NCBI RefSeq assembly: GCF_004126535.1
Contig: NZ_PPCV01000004.1
Coordinates: forward strand, 62,001 to 126,000
From: Propioniciclava flava
GTDB lineage: Bacteria; Actinomycetota; Actinomycetes; Propionibacteriales; Propionibacteriaceae
DNA: 64,000 nucleotides
Reading direction: 5' to 3'
Shown here: one piece after another, positions 17,387 to 25,435 of the stretch
Position numbering within the stretch: the stretch's first letter is position 1
Layout of the letters: the number at the start of each line of letters is the position of its first letter
The notes under the pieces: generated by a model
What the model was told of the DNA's origin: nothing
Databases searched by the model: none
The model's input: the letters and a program-made list of their open reading frames with translations, nothing else
Translations under genes and position numbers: made by a program

Positions 17387-18063
17387 GCGGGGGAGGGGAG
17401 CGGGTTCCGCTGCTCCGCGCCAACGACGAGGCCCAGATGCAGGGGGACAAGGCCGCTTTGGAGCGGCTGGTTGCCTTCAGTGACGCCGTCGTCGCGATCG
17501 CGATCACCCTCATCGTGTTGCCGCTGGTGGATCACGCGATCGAGGCCGAGAATGCGACGGAGTTCTTTGCCGGGAACGTCGTCGGCCTGATCACAGCACT
17601 GCTGAGTTTCGTGATCGTCGGGGTGTTTTGGCGAGCCCACCACCTCGTCTTGGCGCAGGCCACGGGCTACACCCGCAACGTCATGCGGGTGGAGTTCCTG
17701 TGGCTTGCTTCGGTCGTTTTCTTGCCGGTGGCGACCGCGCTGGACTTTGCTGGACACGGTCCCGACGTCGTGGCGTTGGCGTCCTATTTCGGGACGCTGC
17801 TGGTGGCCAGCGTCTCGTTGCGCCTTCAGCGGGTGTTGCTGGAACACGCAGGGCTGATTCCGGTGGAGACCATCAGCTTCCTGGATCGCTGGCTGGGGAG
17901 CCTGCTGTTGGCTGTCGCCTTCGTCTTGGTGCTGCTGGTGCCCTCGGTGGGGGCAGCGTGGCTGCTCGTGCAACTCGTCGAGCCGGTCTCCCGGCGCATC
18001 TTCGGGCGGCGCATGGAGCGCCCCCGAAACGATAAGCTGGTAGAGGATGAGTCGGCCGGGTGA
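17383..18063 (+). CDS. TMEM175-type (DUF1211) membrane channel protein
   Basis: 226 residues with six hydrophobic helices. RLVAFSDAVVAIAITLIVLPL (residues about 28-48) holds the FSD signature of helix 1 that lines the pore of bacterial TMEM175 potassium channels. FWRAHHLVL matches the helix 3 region. Bacterial members have one six-helix repeat and assemble as tetramers that leak K+. The GTG overlaps the RNB stop (GTGA). Its last 15 bases overlap the 5' end of rnpB, so the C-terminal residues DESAG are encoded by the first P1 stem of the RNase P RNA. Confidence 0.85.
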   Translation: MSGGGERVPLLRANDEAQMQGDKAALERLVAFSDAVVAIAITLIVLPLVDHAIEAENATEFFAGNVVGLITALLSFVIVGVFWRAHHLVLAQATGYTRNVMRVEFLWLASVVFLPVATALDFAGHGPDVVALASYFGTLLVASVSLRLQRVLLEHAGLIPVETISFLDRWLGSLLLAVAFVLVLLVPSVGAAWLLVQLVEPVSRRIFGRRMERPRNDKLVEDESAG

Positions 18064-18443
18064 TCGCGGCGCGTCAGCGTCGAGGAAAGTCCGGACTCCA
18101 CAGGGCAAGGTGGTGGGTAACGCCCACCCGGGGTGACCCGCGGGACAGTGCCACAGAGAACAGACCGCCGCCCCCGCGAGGGGGAGGTAAGGGTGAAACG
18201 GTGGTGTAAGAGACCACCAGCGTCCTCGGTGACGGGGATGGCTCGGTAAACCCCACCTGGAGCAAGACCAAGAAGGGCTTCGGCCCGCGGATGCCGTTCG
18301 AGCGCTGCCCGTGCGAGGCATCCGGGTAGGTTGCACGGCATCGCCGGGGGTTCCCCGGTATACCGGAGGCCGTCGGCAACGGCGGTCACAGATGGATGAT
18401 CACCGCCCGTTTGGGCACAGAATCCGGCTTACAGGCCGACTCG
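18047..18443 (+). ncRNA. rnpB: RNase P RNA (M1 RNA, bacterial class A)
   Basis: Catalytic RNA that trims the 5' leader of tRNA precursors. The P1 stem is GAGTCGGCC at 18049-18057 pairing with GGCCGACTC at 18434-18442. The universally conserved blocks are present in order: GAGGAAAGTCCGGACTCC (18081 onward), ACAGAGAACAGACCGCC region, AAGGGTGAAACGGTG, GGTAAACCCC and the 3' ACAGATGGATGA then AGAATCCGGCTTACAG. Helix P3 and the P12-like arms are visible as GC hairpins. Length of about 395 nt is normal. The promoter must lie inside the upstream coding region; TAAGCT at 18033-18038 is the best -10 candidate. Confidence 0.97.
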
Positions 18444-18517
18444 TCCCCACCCACTCCCGATGGCGGCAAAATGACGCCTCGGCTGCGCAATGCCGCCGCA
18501 TAGGTCATCGTGGGGTC

Positions 18518-19060
18518 ATGAACCGTGCACCCCTCATGGCTGCGGGAGCGGCGCTCCTGCTCGTCGGGTGCACTGCGGTGCCCGTGGGGCTGCCGATCAG
18601 CCCGACGCCGACCGCTACCGTGGCATCGGGCCGACCGTCGACCATCCCCGCGACGGAATCCGCTGGAGCGCAGCCTCCGCCAGCCGAGCAGACGCAACCC
18701 ACTTTCGGATGCGAGAGCGTTCCTGAGCCTGCACGCAAGGCGGCCATCAAGGTGGCGGATAGCCGGGGATTTGCGGCGTCGGGACGGGCCGTCATGGTGC
18801 GGGGCGGGGTGACGTCCCAGGGGTTGCCGTGGCGAGTGATAGCGCTGGCTGGGAGCGCCCGCAAGGGCCACGAGGCGTCGGCCACCAACACGGTGCTGTG
18901 GTGGGGCCCCGCGGGCGGTAAGCCCGAGGTTCAGCAGGGGCACGCTCGGGGTCTCTTCGGCTGGCTGATTCCCGGTTGGACCGGTGACGCTACGGCTGGC
19001 TTCTCGGTCCCCTGGGGGGCGCAGGGGCAAGCAGCGGCGCTGGCCTGTCTCGGGAGGTAG
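18518..19060 (+). CDS. Small lipoprotein of unknown function
   Basis: 180 residues. The start MNRAPLMAAGAALLLVGC is a lipoprotein signal with lipobox LVGC and lipidated Cys at 18. A Pro/Thr/Ser-rich linker follows to about residue 60, then a compact domain with CESVPEPARKAAIKVADSRG, VMVRGGVTSQGLPWRVIALAG and WWGPAGGKP, ending in LACLGR. Two Cys in the domain may form a disulfide outside the cell. I do not recognise the family. It lies 75 nt after rnpB. A partial copy of its last codons is repeated directly after it, and a second, damaged lipoprotein gene follows. Confidence 0.65.
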   Translation: MNRAPLMAAGAALLLVGCTAVPVGLPISPTPTATVASGRPSTIPATESAGAQPPPAEQTQPTFGCESVPEPARKAAIKVADSRGFAASGRAVMVRGGVTSQGLPWRVIALAGSARKGHEASATNTVLWWGPAGGKPEVQQGHARGLFGWLIPGWTGDATAGFSVPWGAQGQAAALACLGR

Positions 19061-19089
19061 ACGGCGCTGACCTGTTTCGGGAGGTAGGG
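19036..19089 (+). repeat. Imperfect tandem duplication, 27-bp unit x 2
   Basis: Units 19036-19062 and 19063-19089 agree at 23 of 27 positions. The first unit contains the last codons and stop of the lipoprotein gene. The second puts GGGAGG 7 nt ahead of the GTG of the next lipoprotein frame and so supplies its ribosome binding site. Confidence 0.8.
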
Positions 19090-19091
19090 GA

Positions 19092-19318
19092 GTGAGCCGC
19101 GCCCCGTTCCTGTCGGCATGGGCAGTGCTCGTGCTGCTCGGGTGTACCGGCGGCCCGCAACCCACCCCGACCCTCACCGGCGCCCCCTGTCTGGAGGTGC
19201 CGATGCCGAGCGCGTCCGCGCCGGAATCGTTTACGCCGACGCGTCCACGCCGAAGACTTCTGTGCCCGGCATGGACGGACCGACGGGGTTGCCAGGGACG
19301 CGCTCGGCGGCGTTGGGC
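19092..19318 (+). pseudogene. Second lipoprotein gene, apparently frameshifted
   Basis: From the GTG at 19092 the frame reads MSRAPFLSAWAVLVLLGC, a signal peptide and lipobox much like the neighbouring lipoprotein (MNRAPLMAAGAALLLVGC), then a Pro/Thr linker. At about 19225 the G/C preference at third positions leaves this frame and moves to another, which reads GIVYADASTPKTSVPGMDG before running into the 3' end of gluD on the other strand. The simplest reading is a duplicated lipoprotein gene broken by an indel and cut short. A sequencing error is the alternative. A ribosome site (GGGAGG) is present, so a short fragment may still be made. Confidence 0.45.
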
Positions 19319-20266
19319 TCAACGCTCCCGTTGCTCGGGCGGGGGCATGATCGTGGCCGGAACCACAGGCTCGGACGCGACCGAGGGAACCATGCCGCCG
19401 GTGGCCGGGGCTGCGACGGCTCGCGGCCCGCGCCGCAACCGGTTCTGGATCCAACCTGCCAAACGGGTCAAAGCCGAGTTGACCAGGATGTACATGGTGG
19501 CCAAGACGATCATCGTCGGGATCAGGTTGCCGTACGCGGTCGACAGGTAGGTGCCCGAGCGCAGCAAGTCCAGGTAGGAGATCATCGAGCCGAGCGCGGA
19601 GTCCTTCAAAATGACCACCAGTTGGCTGACCATCGAAGGGAGCATCGCGGTGACGGCTTGCGGGAGCAGGATCGTCACCAAAGTGCGCAGCGGTGTCAGA
19701 CCGATCGCCAGCCCGGCTTCGCGTTGACCATGAGGCAGGTTGTTCACGCCAGAGCGGATCAGTTCGGCGATGACGCAGGAGTTGTAGAGGGTCAAACCGA
19801 CGACGACACCGAAGAAGGGCAGCGCCGCGCCGGTGATCTTGAGCAGGAACAGGCCCGCATAGTAGGCGAAGAGCATCATCATCAAGACGGGGACGGCGCG
19901 GAAGAACTCGACGAACGCGCCGCAGGCCCACCGGACCCACCGAATCTGGACGAGGCGCCCGATCCCCAGCAGCAACCCGAAGAACAGGGACGCCACCACG
20001 GCAGTGACGGCCGCGAGCAAGGTGCCCCACAGGCCGGGCAGCAAGTAGGAGGTCCAGGTCTGCGGCTGCAGGAACGGGAGCCACTTCTCGGGGGCCCATT
20101 GATTGTTGGGCGTCCGGCCGACCGGAGCGGGGAAGTCCGCCAACCGCAGCACGAGCCACACCAGGAGGGCGGCCACGACGAGACCGCCAGCGATGGCGAT
20201 AAGGCGATACCGGGCGCGGGCCTTCGGGCCGGGCGCGTCGAACAGGACGGAGGCTTCCGCGCTCAT
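19319..20266 (-). CDS. gluD: Glutamate/polar amino acid ABC permease GluD
   Basis: 315-residue permease of the HEQRo/His-Glu-Gln family. It has an N-terminal membrane anchor at residues 21-45, a periplasmic segment, then the five-helix core with the EAA loop ELIRSGVNNLPHGQREAGLAIGLTPLRT that docks on the ATPase. A basic and Pro-rich tail of about 45 residues follows. It pairs with GluC to form the membrane channel. The ATG overlaps the gluC stop as ATGA. Gene order gluA-B-C-D matches the Corynebacterium glutamate uptake operon. The last bases face the broken lipoprotein gene. Confidence 0.9.
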   Translation of the reverse strand: MSAEASVLFDAPGPKARARYRLIAIAGGLVVAALLVWLVLRLADFPAPVGRTPNNQWAPEKWLPFLQPQTWTSYLLPGLWGTLLAAVTAVVASLFFGLLLGIGRLVQIRWVRWACGAFVEFFRAVPVLMMMLFAYYAGLFLLKITGAALPFFGVVVGLTLYNSCVIAELIRSGVNNLPHGQREAGLAIGLTPLRTLVTILLPQAVTAMLPSMVSQLVVILKDSALGSMISYLDLLRSGTYLSTAYGNLIPTMIVLATMYILVNSALTRLAGWIQNRLRRGPRAVAAPATGGMVPSVASEPVVPATIMPPPEQRER

Positions 20267-20952
20267 CGTTGCACCGCCAATCGGTTGGACAGCCACGTGA
20301 ACAGCAGCCCGATGGGAAGGGTGAGGATCACGAAGGCCGAGGCCATCACGAAGAAGATCAGGTAGAGGTACTGCGGGGAGAACTCGATCATGTTCTTCAT
20401 CTGGAAGGCCAACTCGGCGACGCCGATCGTTGCGGCGACCGTCGTGTTCTTCGTCAAGGCGATGAGGGTGTTCCCCAAGGGGGCGACAGCGCCGCGCATC
20501 GCCTGAGGCAAGACCACGTAGCGCAACGTGGAGGCGAACCCGAGCCCGATGGAGCGAGCGGCTTCTGCCTGCCCTTGGGGCACCGTGTTGATGCCGCTGC
20601 GGATGGCTTCGGCGACGAAGGACGCATGGTAGAACGCGAGCGCCACGATGGCCCAGCGGACGCCATTGTCGGTGATCGACGTCGGCGAGTTCGGATCGGA
20701 CAACGTGATACCCAGCGTGAACGACAGACCGAGCAGGCAAAAGGCGACGATCAGCGTCAGGGGGGTGTTGCGGAACACGGTCACGTAGGCCGTGCCGAAC
20801 TTCTGCAGGACGGCGACCGGGGAAACCCGGCAGATCGCGATCACCAAGCCGATGACGAGCGCACCAAGGGCCCCCAGGAGTGAGAGTTGAATGGTGAGCC
20901 AGAACGCGCCGAGGACGTCGTAGCGGGTGAAGAGTTCGACGAACCCTGTCAT
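20263..20952 (-). CDS. gluC: Glutamate/polar amino acid ABC permease GluC
   Basis: 229-residue permease, five membrane helices. The EAA loop is AEAIRSGINTVPQGQAEAARSIGLGF, followed by RYVVLPQAMRGAVAPLGN and the closing helices. FRNTPLTLIV is a family hallmark. The ATG at 20952 is preferred over an upstream TTG because GGAAGGAGGTG lies 5 nt before it. It is 69 bases after gluB and overlaps gluD. Confidence 0.9.
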   Translation of the reverse strand: MTGFVELFTRYDVLGAFWLTIQLSLLGALGALVIGLVIAICRVSPVAVLQKFGTAYVTVFRNTPLTLIVAFCLLGLSFTLGITLSDPNSPTSITDNGVRWAIVALAFYHASFVAEAIRSGINTVPQGQAEAARSIGLGFASTLRYVVLPQAMRGAVAPLGNTLIALTKNTTVAATIGVAELAFQMKNMIEFSPQYLYLIFFVMASAFVILTLPIGLLFTWLSNRLAVQR

Positions 20953-21021
20953 GGGCTCACCTCCTTCCAAGAACGAGTGGGGTGAGGTGGCCGACGCGAG
21001 GCGCGCCGGCCACCTGGATGA

Positions 21022-21849
21022 TCAGGAGCAGGCGTCAGCCTTGGGCGGGTTCACCGCAGCGTCCGGGGTGAACCCCGAAGCACCCACGGTCGAATCGAGA
21101 GCCTTCTGCCAGGAGCCGTCTTGGACCATCTTGGACAGGGCGCCGTTGATCTTGGTGCACAACTCGGTGTCACCCTTCTTGATGCCGACGCCGTAGCGCT
21201 CCTGCGTGAAGGGCTTGCCGACGACCTTGAGCTTGCCCACATACTGCGGCTGCGAGGCGAAGCCCGCCAAGATCACGTTGTCGGTGGTCACCGCGTCGAT
21301 GGAGCCGGTTGAGAGGGCCTCCACGCACTTGGAGTAGGTGTCGAGTTCCTGCAACTGCACCTGGCCAGCGAACTGGTCTTTGACCTTCTGCGCCGAGGTG
21401 GAACCGGTCACCGAGCACAGCTTCTTGCCGTTGAGCGACTCCGGGCCAGTGATGTCGGTGTTGTCGGCGCGCACGAGGAGATCCTGCCCGGCCACGAAGT
21501 AGGGGCCAGCGAAGGAGACCCGCTGCTTGCGCGCATCGGTGATCGAGTACGTCGCCACAACCATCTTCACTTGCTCGGATTCCAGCAGCGTCTCGCGCTG
21601 AGCCGACGGCGCCTCCTTGAAATCGACCTGGGTGTAGCCGAGATCCTTGGCGATGTACTTTGCGACCTCGACATCGAAGCCCTGGTACGCCTCGCCGACC
21701 TTCAGGCCCAGGCCGGGCTGATCGAACTTGATGCCGATAGTGATCTTGGAGGAGTCGCTGGCTCCTGGGGTCGATGAACAGGCCGTGAGGCCAGCAAGCA
21801 GGACGAGGGCCGCAGAGGCCGCCGCCCATACCTTGACGTTCTTCTTCAT
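21022..21849 (-). CDS. gluB: Glutamate-binding lipoprotein GluB
   Basis: Family 3 solute-binding protein, 275 residues. The signal peptide ends in lipobox LTAC with lipidated Cys at 24. The bilobed binding domain has GYQGF-like DQPGLGLKVGEAYQGFDVEV, the ligand-binding Arg in ARKQRVSFAGPYF (conserved in glutamate/glutamine binders), LNGKKLCSVTGSTS and AVTTDNVILAG. The sequence follows the actinobacterial GluB type. The ATG at 21849 follows AAAGGAAGAC; seven codons further upstream are open but lack support. It is 38 bases after gluA. Confidence 0.92.
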   Translation of the reverse strand: MKKNVKVWAAASAALVLLAGLTACSSTPGASDSSKITIGIKFDQPGLGLKVGEAYQGFDVEVAKYIAKDLGYTQVDFKEAPSAQRETLLESEQVKMVVATYSITDARKQRVSFAGPYFVAGQDLLVRADNTDITGPESLNGKKLCSVTGSTSAQKVKDQFAGQVQLQELDTYSKCVEALSTGSIDAVTTDNVILAGFASQPQYVGKLKVVGKPFTQERYGVGIKKGDTELCTKINGALSKMVQDGSWQKALDSTVGASGFTPDAAVNPPKADACS

Positions 21850-21887
21850 CTGTCTTCCTTTCGGATGCATGAAACGGAGGAGGTGGA

Positions 21888-22661
21888 TCAGTGGGACAAG
21901 ATCTTGCTGAGGAAATCCTGTGCGCGGGTCGTCGTGGGGTTCGTGAAGAACTCGGCGGGCGTGTTCTCTTCCACGATCTGCCCGTCAGCCATGAAGACGA
22001 CGCGATCGGCGGCCTTGCGGGCGAAGCCCATCTCGTGCGTGACGACGACCATGGTCATGCCGCCTCGAGCCAGAGTGACCATCACGTCGAGAACCTCATT
22101 GACCATCTCGGGGTCGAGAGCGGAGGTGGGCTCGTCGAACAAGATCACTTTGGGATCCATGGCGAGTGCTCGCGCGATGGCGACACGTTGTTGCTGTCCG
22201 CCGGAGAGTTGGGCGGGGTACTTGTCGGCCTGGTTGGCGACGCCCACGCGCTCCAAGAGTTCCATCGCCCGAGTACGGGCCTGCGCGGCGGGAACCTTGC
22301 GCACCTTGGTGGGGCCGAGGGTGATGTTCTCCAGGACCGTCTTGTGGGCAAAAAGGTTGAACGACTGGAACACCATTCCTACATCGGCGCGCAGGTTGGC
22401 GAGCGCACGGCCCTCCTCCGGCAGGGGGACACCGTCGATCGTGATCGTCCCCGAACCGATGGGTTCGAGTCGGTTGATCGCCCGGCACAGCGTCGACTTG
22501 CCCGAACCTGACGGGCCAAGAATGACGACCACCTCACCCTTGTGGATGGTGAGGTCGATGTCGCGCAGGACGTGCAGTGACCCGAAGTGCTTGTTCACGG
22601 AGGTGAGTACCACCAGGGGTTCACCCGACAGGCCTGCGGGGTTCGGCTCGGCTTCGGTCAT
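21888..22661 (-). CDS. gluA: Glutamate ABC transporter ATP-binding protein GluA
   Basis: 257-residue ATPase of the polar amino acid uptake type. Walker A is GPSGSGKST (about residue 49), the Q-loop is [16 protein letters not shown], the signature is [15 protein letters not shown], Walker B is [14 protein letters not shown] and the H-loop His is in [10 protein letters not shown]. It is the first gene of gluABCD and gives the energy for glutamate import. The start is set by TAGCGT 7 nt upstream. A candidate GlnR element lies 32 nt upstream of that -10 box. Confidence 0.94.
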   Translation of the reverse strand: MTEAEPNPAGLSGEPLVVLTSVNKHFGSLHVLRDIDLTIHKGEVVVILGPSGSGKSTLCRAINRLEPIGSGTITIDGVPLPEEGRALANLRADVGMVFQSFNLFAHKTVLENITLGPTKVRKVPAAQARTRAMELLERVGVANQADKYPAQLSGGQQQRVAIARALAMDPKVILFDEPTSALDPEMVNEVLDVMVTLARGGMTMVVVTHEMGFARKAADRVVFMADGQIVEENTPAEFFTNPTTTRAQDFLSKILSH

Positions 22662-22668
22662 AGGGGCG

Positions 22669-22674
22669 ACGCTA
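22669..22674 (-). promoter_or_regulatory. -10 box TAGCGT for gluABCD
   Basis: TAGCGT on the minus strand, 7 nt before the gluA ATG. The expected -35 position holds a poor match (CAGACC), which suggests dependence on an activator. Confidence 0.55.
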
Positions 22675-22706
22675 GCGGCCTCAGGCTTACGGGTCTGTGA
22701 ACTCGT

Positions 22707-22722
22707 GTTACAAGAGCGTCAC
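22707..22722 (-). promoter_or_regulatory. Candidate GlnR operator upstream of gluABCD
   Basis: On the minus strand GTGAC, six bases, GTAAC. This fits the GlnR half-site pair GTnAC-n6-GaAAc at all but one specified position and also the mycobacterial AC-n9-AC form. It sits 32 nt upstream of the gluA -10 box, the same distance as at glnA. Confidence 0.5.
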
Positions 22723-22820
22723 GAAAATGTGGGTTTGGTTCTGGTTTCGTGCGCTAGAAGGCGACCTTTGCCGCCCGTTACGCTGGTGCGAAGTCGGCCA
22801 CCCCTCCCGAAAGGCGCGCC

Positions 22821-23681
22821 ATGTCACACCCTCATCTTGACCCGACGTCCGTCCGGAACCCCTCGCTGTCGCTGTCGCTGGATCCGGACGCTGCGAAGCT
22901 CCCGCAACTCATCGATAACGTGGTCATCCTCGCCTTCGAGGCGCAAAAGGCGTTCATCGAACGGTTCGGCGGGTTACCCCAGTGGGGCGTTGATCTCGAT
23001 GCGCAACTCCTGTGGTTGGAAGGCGAGCAGGGGCGTGCCGAGTTCGTGCCGTTCTTCCTCGGTACGGCGGCGGAAGGGTCCGACACGTGGATGTGGGGAT
23101 GGAACAACATCAACGGGTTCTCCGCCTCCGTGGTGGGAATCGCCAATGACGTCTTGGCCTTCGGCGAGCACTTCGCGGAGCAGGCCCTCACCGTGGCGCA
23201 GCAACCGCTGGATGCCGCCAACCGCGTGGCGCAAGGGCTGCCCGCTTTGCAGCCCGATGTTTCGCTCGTGCGGGTGTGCGTCCTTGCAGCCCAAGCTCTG
23301 TCCGGAATCGCCGCGCCTGTGTGGTACGTCGCGAAAGCGGCCCCGGGCTCGGATGCGTGGTTCCTGCTGTCGAATCCTGCCCAGTTCGCCCTGCCCCCGG
23401 CCACATTCCTGCCCACCTTGGCCGCTTTGACCGATGCCCTCGCGGTGGGAGCCATCACGCACGGTGCCGCAGCCCTGGCTGGCTACGCGTCGCGTCGGGA
23501 GGGTGTCGCGTTGATCGAGGAGGGCCCGAACCTCGTCCTGCGGCTCACCGACGGTGACATCCGCGTGACGCTCGATGACCGCGGCCGGATCACGCGGATG
23601 AACGGGACGGCGGGTGCGTCGGCGCCACAGCCGCCCGCCGAGTCGCGCCCAGGGCTCCTGAGGCGGATGTTCGGGCGCTGA
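22821..23681 (+). CDS. Conserved actinobacterial protein (DUF6882-like)
   Basis: 286 residues, soluble, no signal peptide. The middle part contains FIERFGGLPQWGVDL and TWMWGWNNINGFSASVV, which resemble the DUF6882 family found widely in actinobacteria and firmicutes. The WMWGWNN stretch is the most distinctive piece. A C-terminal mixed alpha/beta segment and a basic tail (RRMFGR) follow. No enzyme motif is visible and no function is known to me. AAAGG precedes the ATG by 7 nt, and TACGCT at 22779-22784 is a likely -10 box. It is divergent from gluA and converges on the MFS gene with only 10 bases between. Confidence 0.7.
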   Translation: MSHPHLDPTSVRNPSLSLSLDPDAAKLPQLIDNVVILAFEAQKAFIERFGGLPQWGVDLDAQLLWLEGEQGRAEFVPFFLGTAAEGSDTWMWGWNNINGFSASVVGIANDVLAFGEHFAEQALTVAQQPLDAANRVAQGLPALQPDVSLVRVCVLAAQALSGIAAPVWYVAKAAPGSDAWFLLSNPAQFALPPATFLPTLAALTDALAVGAITHGAAALAGYASRREGVALIEEGPNLVLRLTDGDIRVTLDDRGRITRMNGTAGASAPQPPAESRPGLLRRMFGR

Positions 23682-23691
23682 CCGCGTCCGC

Positions 23692-24939
23692 TCACACCGT
23701 CTCGGCCGGACGCAGGCCCAGACGGTGGAAAGCGTACGAGCAGCCCGCAGCGGCAGCCAGGCAGATTCCGCCGGACACCATCAGCGCGGCGGGGGCCCCA
23801 TAGCTATCGGTGACCCATCCGGTGAAGAGGGACCCCAACGGCGTGGTGCCCATCATGACGACGAAGTACAGGCTCATGACGCGGCCACGGACGGCGGGGT
23901 CGGCCTCGATCTGCACCGACGCGTTGGCCATCGTGTTGAACGACACGCCTGCCAGGCCGGCGATCACGAGCACGACCATGAACGCGGGGAGCCAGCCGAT
24001 GAGACTCAAGACGATCAACCCGGCGGCGAAACTGGCCGACATGGTGATCATGCGCGCCGGCGTCACGCTCTCCCGACGTGCAGTCAGGATGGCGCCGAGG
24101 ACCGACCCGACGGCCATCATCGAGTTCAGGATGCCGTAGAGGGCCGAACCGCCGTCGAACACCTTCGCGGCATACGCCGTGAGGATGATGGGGAAGTTGA
24201 AGCCGAACGTCCCAATGAAGAACACCAAGATGATGGTGACCAAGATGCGAGGATGCCCGGCGACGTAGGACAGGCCTTCGCGGAAGGCTCGCGCCCCCCG
24301 CCCCGTGCGGGGCACCTCCTCAAACCCGGACGAGTCGAGGGTGGCGAGCGCATAGAGCATGGGCAGGAAGCTGAGCGCATTGAAGAGGAACGCCCACGCC
24401 ACCCCCGCGGACGCGATGAGCAGCCCGGCCACGGCGGGCCCCGACAGCCGTGCGAGGTTGAAGTTGCCGGAGTTGAGCGCGACCGCGTTCGGCAGGAGCC
24501 GTGGGGGCACCATGACGCCGACGAAGCTTTGCCTGGCGGGGTTGTCGAGCGCGGTCACGATGCCGAACAGCAAGGCAATGATGTAGACCCACTCGACGGT
24601 CACGAAGTTGAGGAAGGTTACTGTCGCGAGGAGCCCAGCCAGCAGCATCATGGCCATTTGGGTGAGCAGCAGGATCCTGCGCTGGGGGTAGCGATCGGCC
24701 AGGACGCCGCCGTAGAGGCCGAGCACGAGCATGGGGCCGAACTGCATGGCCATGGTGATGCCCACGGCCAGGCCTGAACCGGTCAGGGTGTAGACGAGCC
24801 AGTCCTGGGCGATGCGCTGCATCCAGGTGCCGTTGTTGGAGACGAGCGCGCCAATGAAGTAGTGCCGGTAGTTGCGGACCGACAGCGAAGCGAAGACGGG
24901 CAGGTACCCTTGGGCGGGTTCTTGGCGGGTCGAGGTCAT
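23692..24939 (-). CDS. MFS efflux transporter (MFS_3/EntS-like)
   Basis: 415-residue major facilitator with twelve predicted helices, of the MFS_3 group that includes the enterobactin exporter EntS and macrolide exporters. Marks are FRNYRHYF-like SVRNYRHYFIGALVSNNGTWMQRIAQDWLVY at the start, GLYGGVLADRYPQRR (motif A loop 2-3), DNPARQSFVG in loop 4-5, and NASVQIEADPAVRGRVMSLYF near helix 10. The ATG overlaps the marR stop (ATGA), so the pair is co-translated. A DtxR-like box at the shared promoter raises the possibility of iron-linked control or siderophore export (inference). Confidence 0.88.
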   Translation of the reverse strand: MTSTRQEPAQGYLPVFASLSVRNYRHYFIGALVSNNGTWMQRIAQDWLVYTLTGSGLAVGITMAMQFGPMLVLGLYGGVLADRYPQRRILLLTQMAMMLLAGLLATVTFLNFVTVEWVYIIALLFGIVTALDNPARQSFVGVMVPPRLLPNAVALNSGNFNLARLSGPAVAGLLIASAGVAWAFLFNALSFLPMLYALATLDSSGFEEVPRTGRGARAFREGLSYVAGHPRILVTIILVFFIGTFGFNFPIILTAYAAKVFDGGSALYGILNSMMAVGSVLGAILTARRESVTPARMITMSASFAAGLIVLSLIGWLPAFMVVLVIAGLAGVSFNTMANASVQIEADPAVRGRVMSLYFVVMMGTTPLGSLFTGWVTDSYGAPAALMVSGGICLAAAAGCSYAFHRLGLRPAETV

Positions 24940-25355
24940 GTCGTGGCGAGTTTCTGGAGTGCGGGGATCGCGTGGCTGAGGGCCTCGCGCTCCTCTTCGG
25001 TCAGGGTGTCGATGCGGCTTGCGAGCCACGTCGAGCGTTGCCGGACGGTCGCGGCGAGATAGTCGGCGCCGGTGGGGTCGAGGTGAACGATCGTCGAACG
25101 ACGATCGTCGGGGTTGGGCTGTTTGGTGACCATGCCCATCTCGACCAAACGGTCGACGATGCGGGTCATGGTCGGGGGGCGCACATGCTCGGCGCAGGCG
25201 AGGGCCTGAAGGGTCGTGGGCCCTTCGCGGCGCAGAAGCCCCAGGACGGCAATGCCTGTGGCGGACAGCGGGCGGGCCGTGGGCGCCTCATTGCGGAGCC
25301 GGCGCGCCAGGCGTGACACCGCAGCCCGGAGGGCGTCTACCTGATTTGCATCCAT
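24936..25355 (-). CDS. MarR-family transcriptional regulator
   Basis: 139 residues with the winged helix of MarR. The recognition region is CAEHVRPPTMTRIVDRLVEMGMV (residues about 55-77) and the wing is NPDDRRSTIVHL with the conserved D-x-R-x3 motif. N- and C-terminal helices form the dimer interface. MarR proteins usually repress their own operon and release DNA on ligand binding, so regulation of the coupled MFS exporter is likely. The ATG at 25355 is chosen; more open codons exist upstream but run across the promoter and operator. Confidence 0.9.
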   Translation of the reverse strand: MDANQVDALRAAVSRLARRLRNEAPTARPLSATGIAVLGLLRREGPTTLQALACAEHVRPPTMTRIVDRLVEMGMVTKQPNPDDRRSTIVHLDPTGADYLAATVRQRSTWLASRIDTLTEEEREALSHAIPALQKLATT

Positions 25356-25363
25356 GTATCCCC

Positions 25364-25392
25364 AGGCTAGAACGTTAGTTAGCCTAAGTAAA
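25364..25392 (-). promoter_or_regulatory. marR-MFS promoter (-35 TTTACT, 17 bp, -10 TAGCCT)
   Basis: On the minus strand TTTACT (25392-25387) is 17 bp from TAGCCT (25369-25364), which is 8 nt before the ATG. It is one of the few promoters here with both hexamers recognisable. AGGCTA and TAGCCT at 25364-25369 and 25380-25385 also form an inverted repeat that could be a MarR site. Confidence 0.55.
25374..25392 (-). promoter_or_regulatory. DtxR/IdeR-like iron box
   Basis: The 19-mer matches the published iron-box consensus TTAGGTTAGCCTAACCTAA at 13 of 19 positions, with the central ten bases (GTTAGCCTAA) identical. It covers the -35 hexamer and most of the spacer of the marR-MFS promoter, the usual place for DtxR-type repression. 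This is a site prediction only. Confidence 0.4.
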
Positions 25393-25435
25393 TAGTTGCG
25401 CGGTGTTGCTCTCCCCGAGGGCGAGCCGAGGAGCG

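Noticed and set aside
18110-18140. GTAAC-containing stretch as a further GlnR site
   Set aside because: It lies inside rnpB and has no second half-site at the right spacing.
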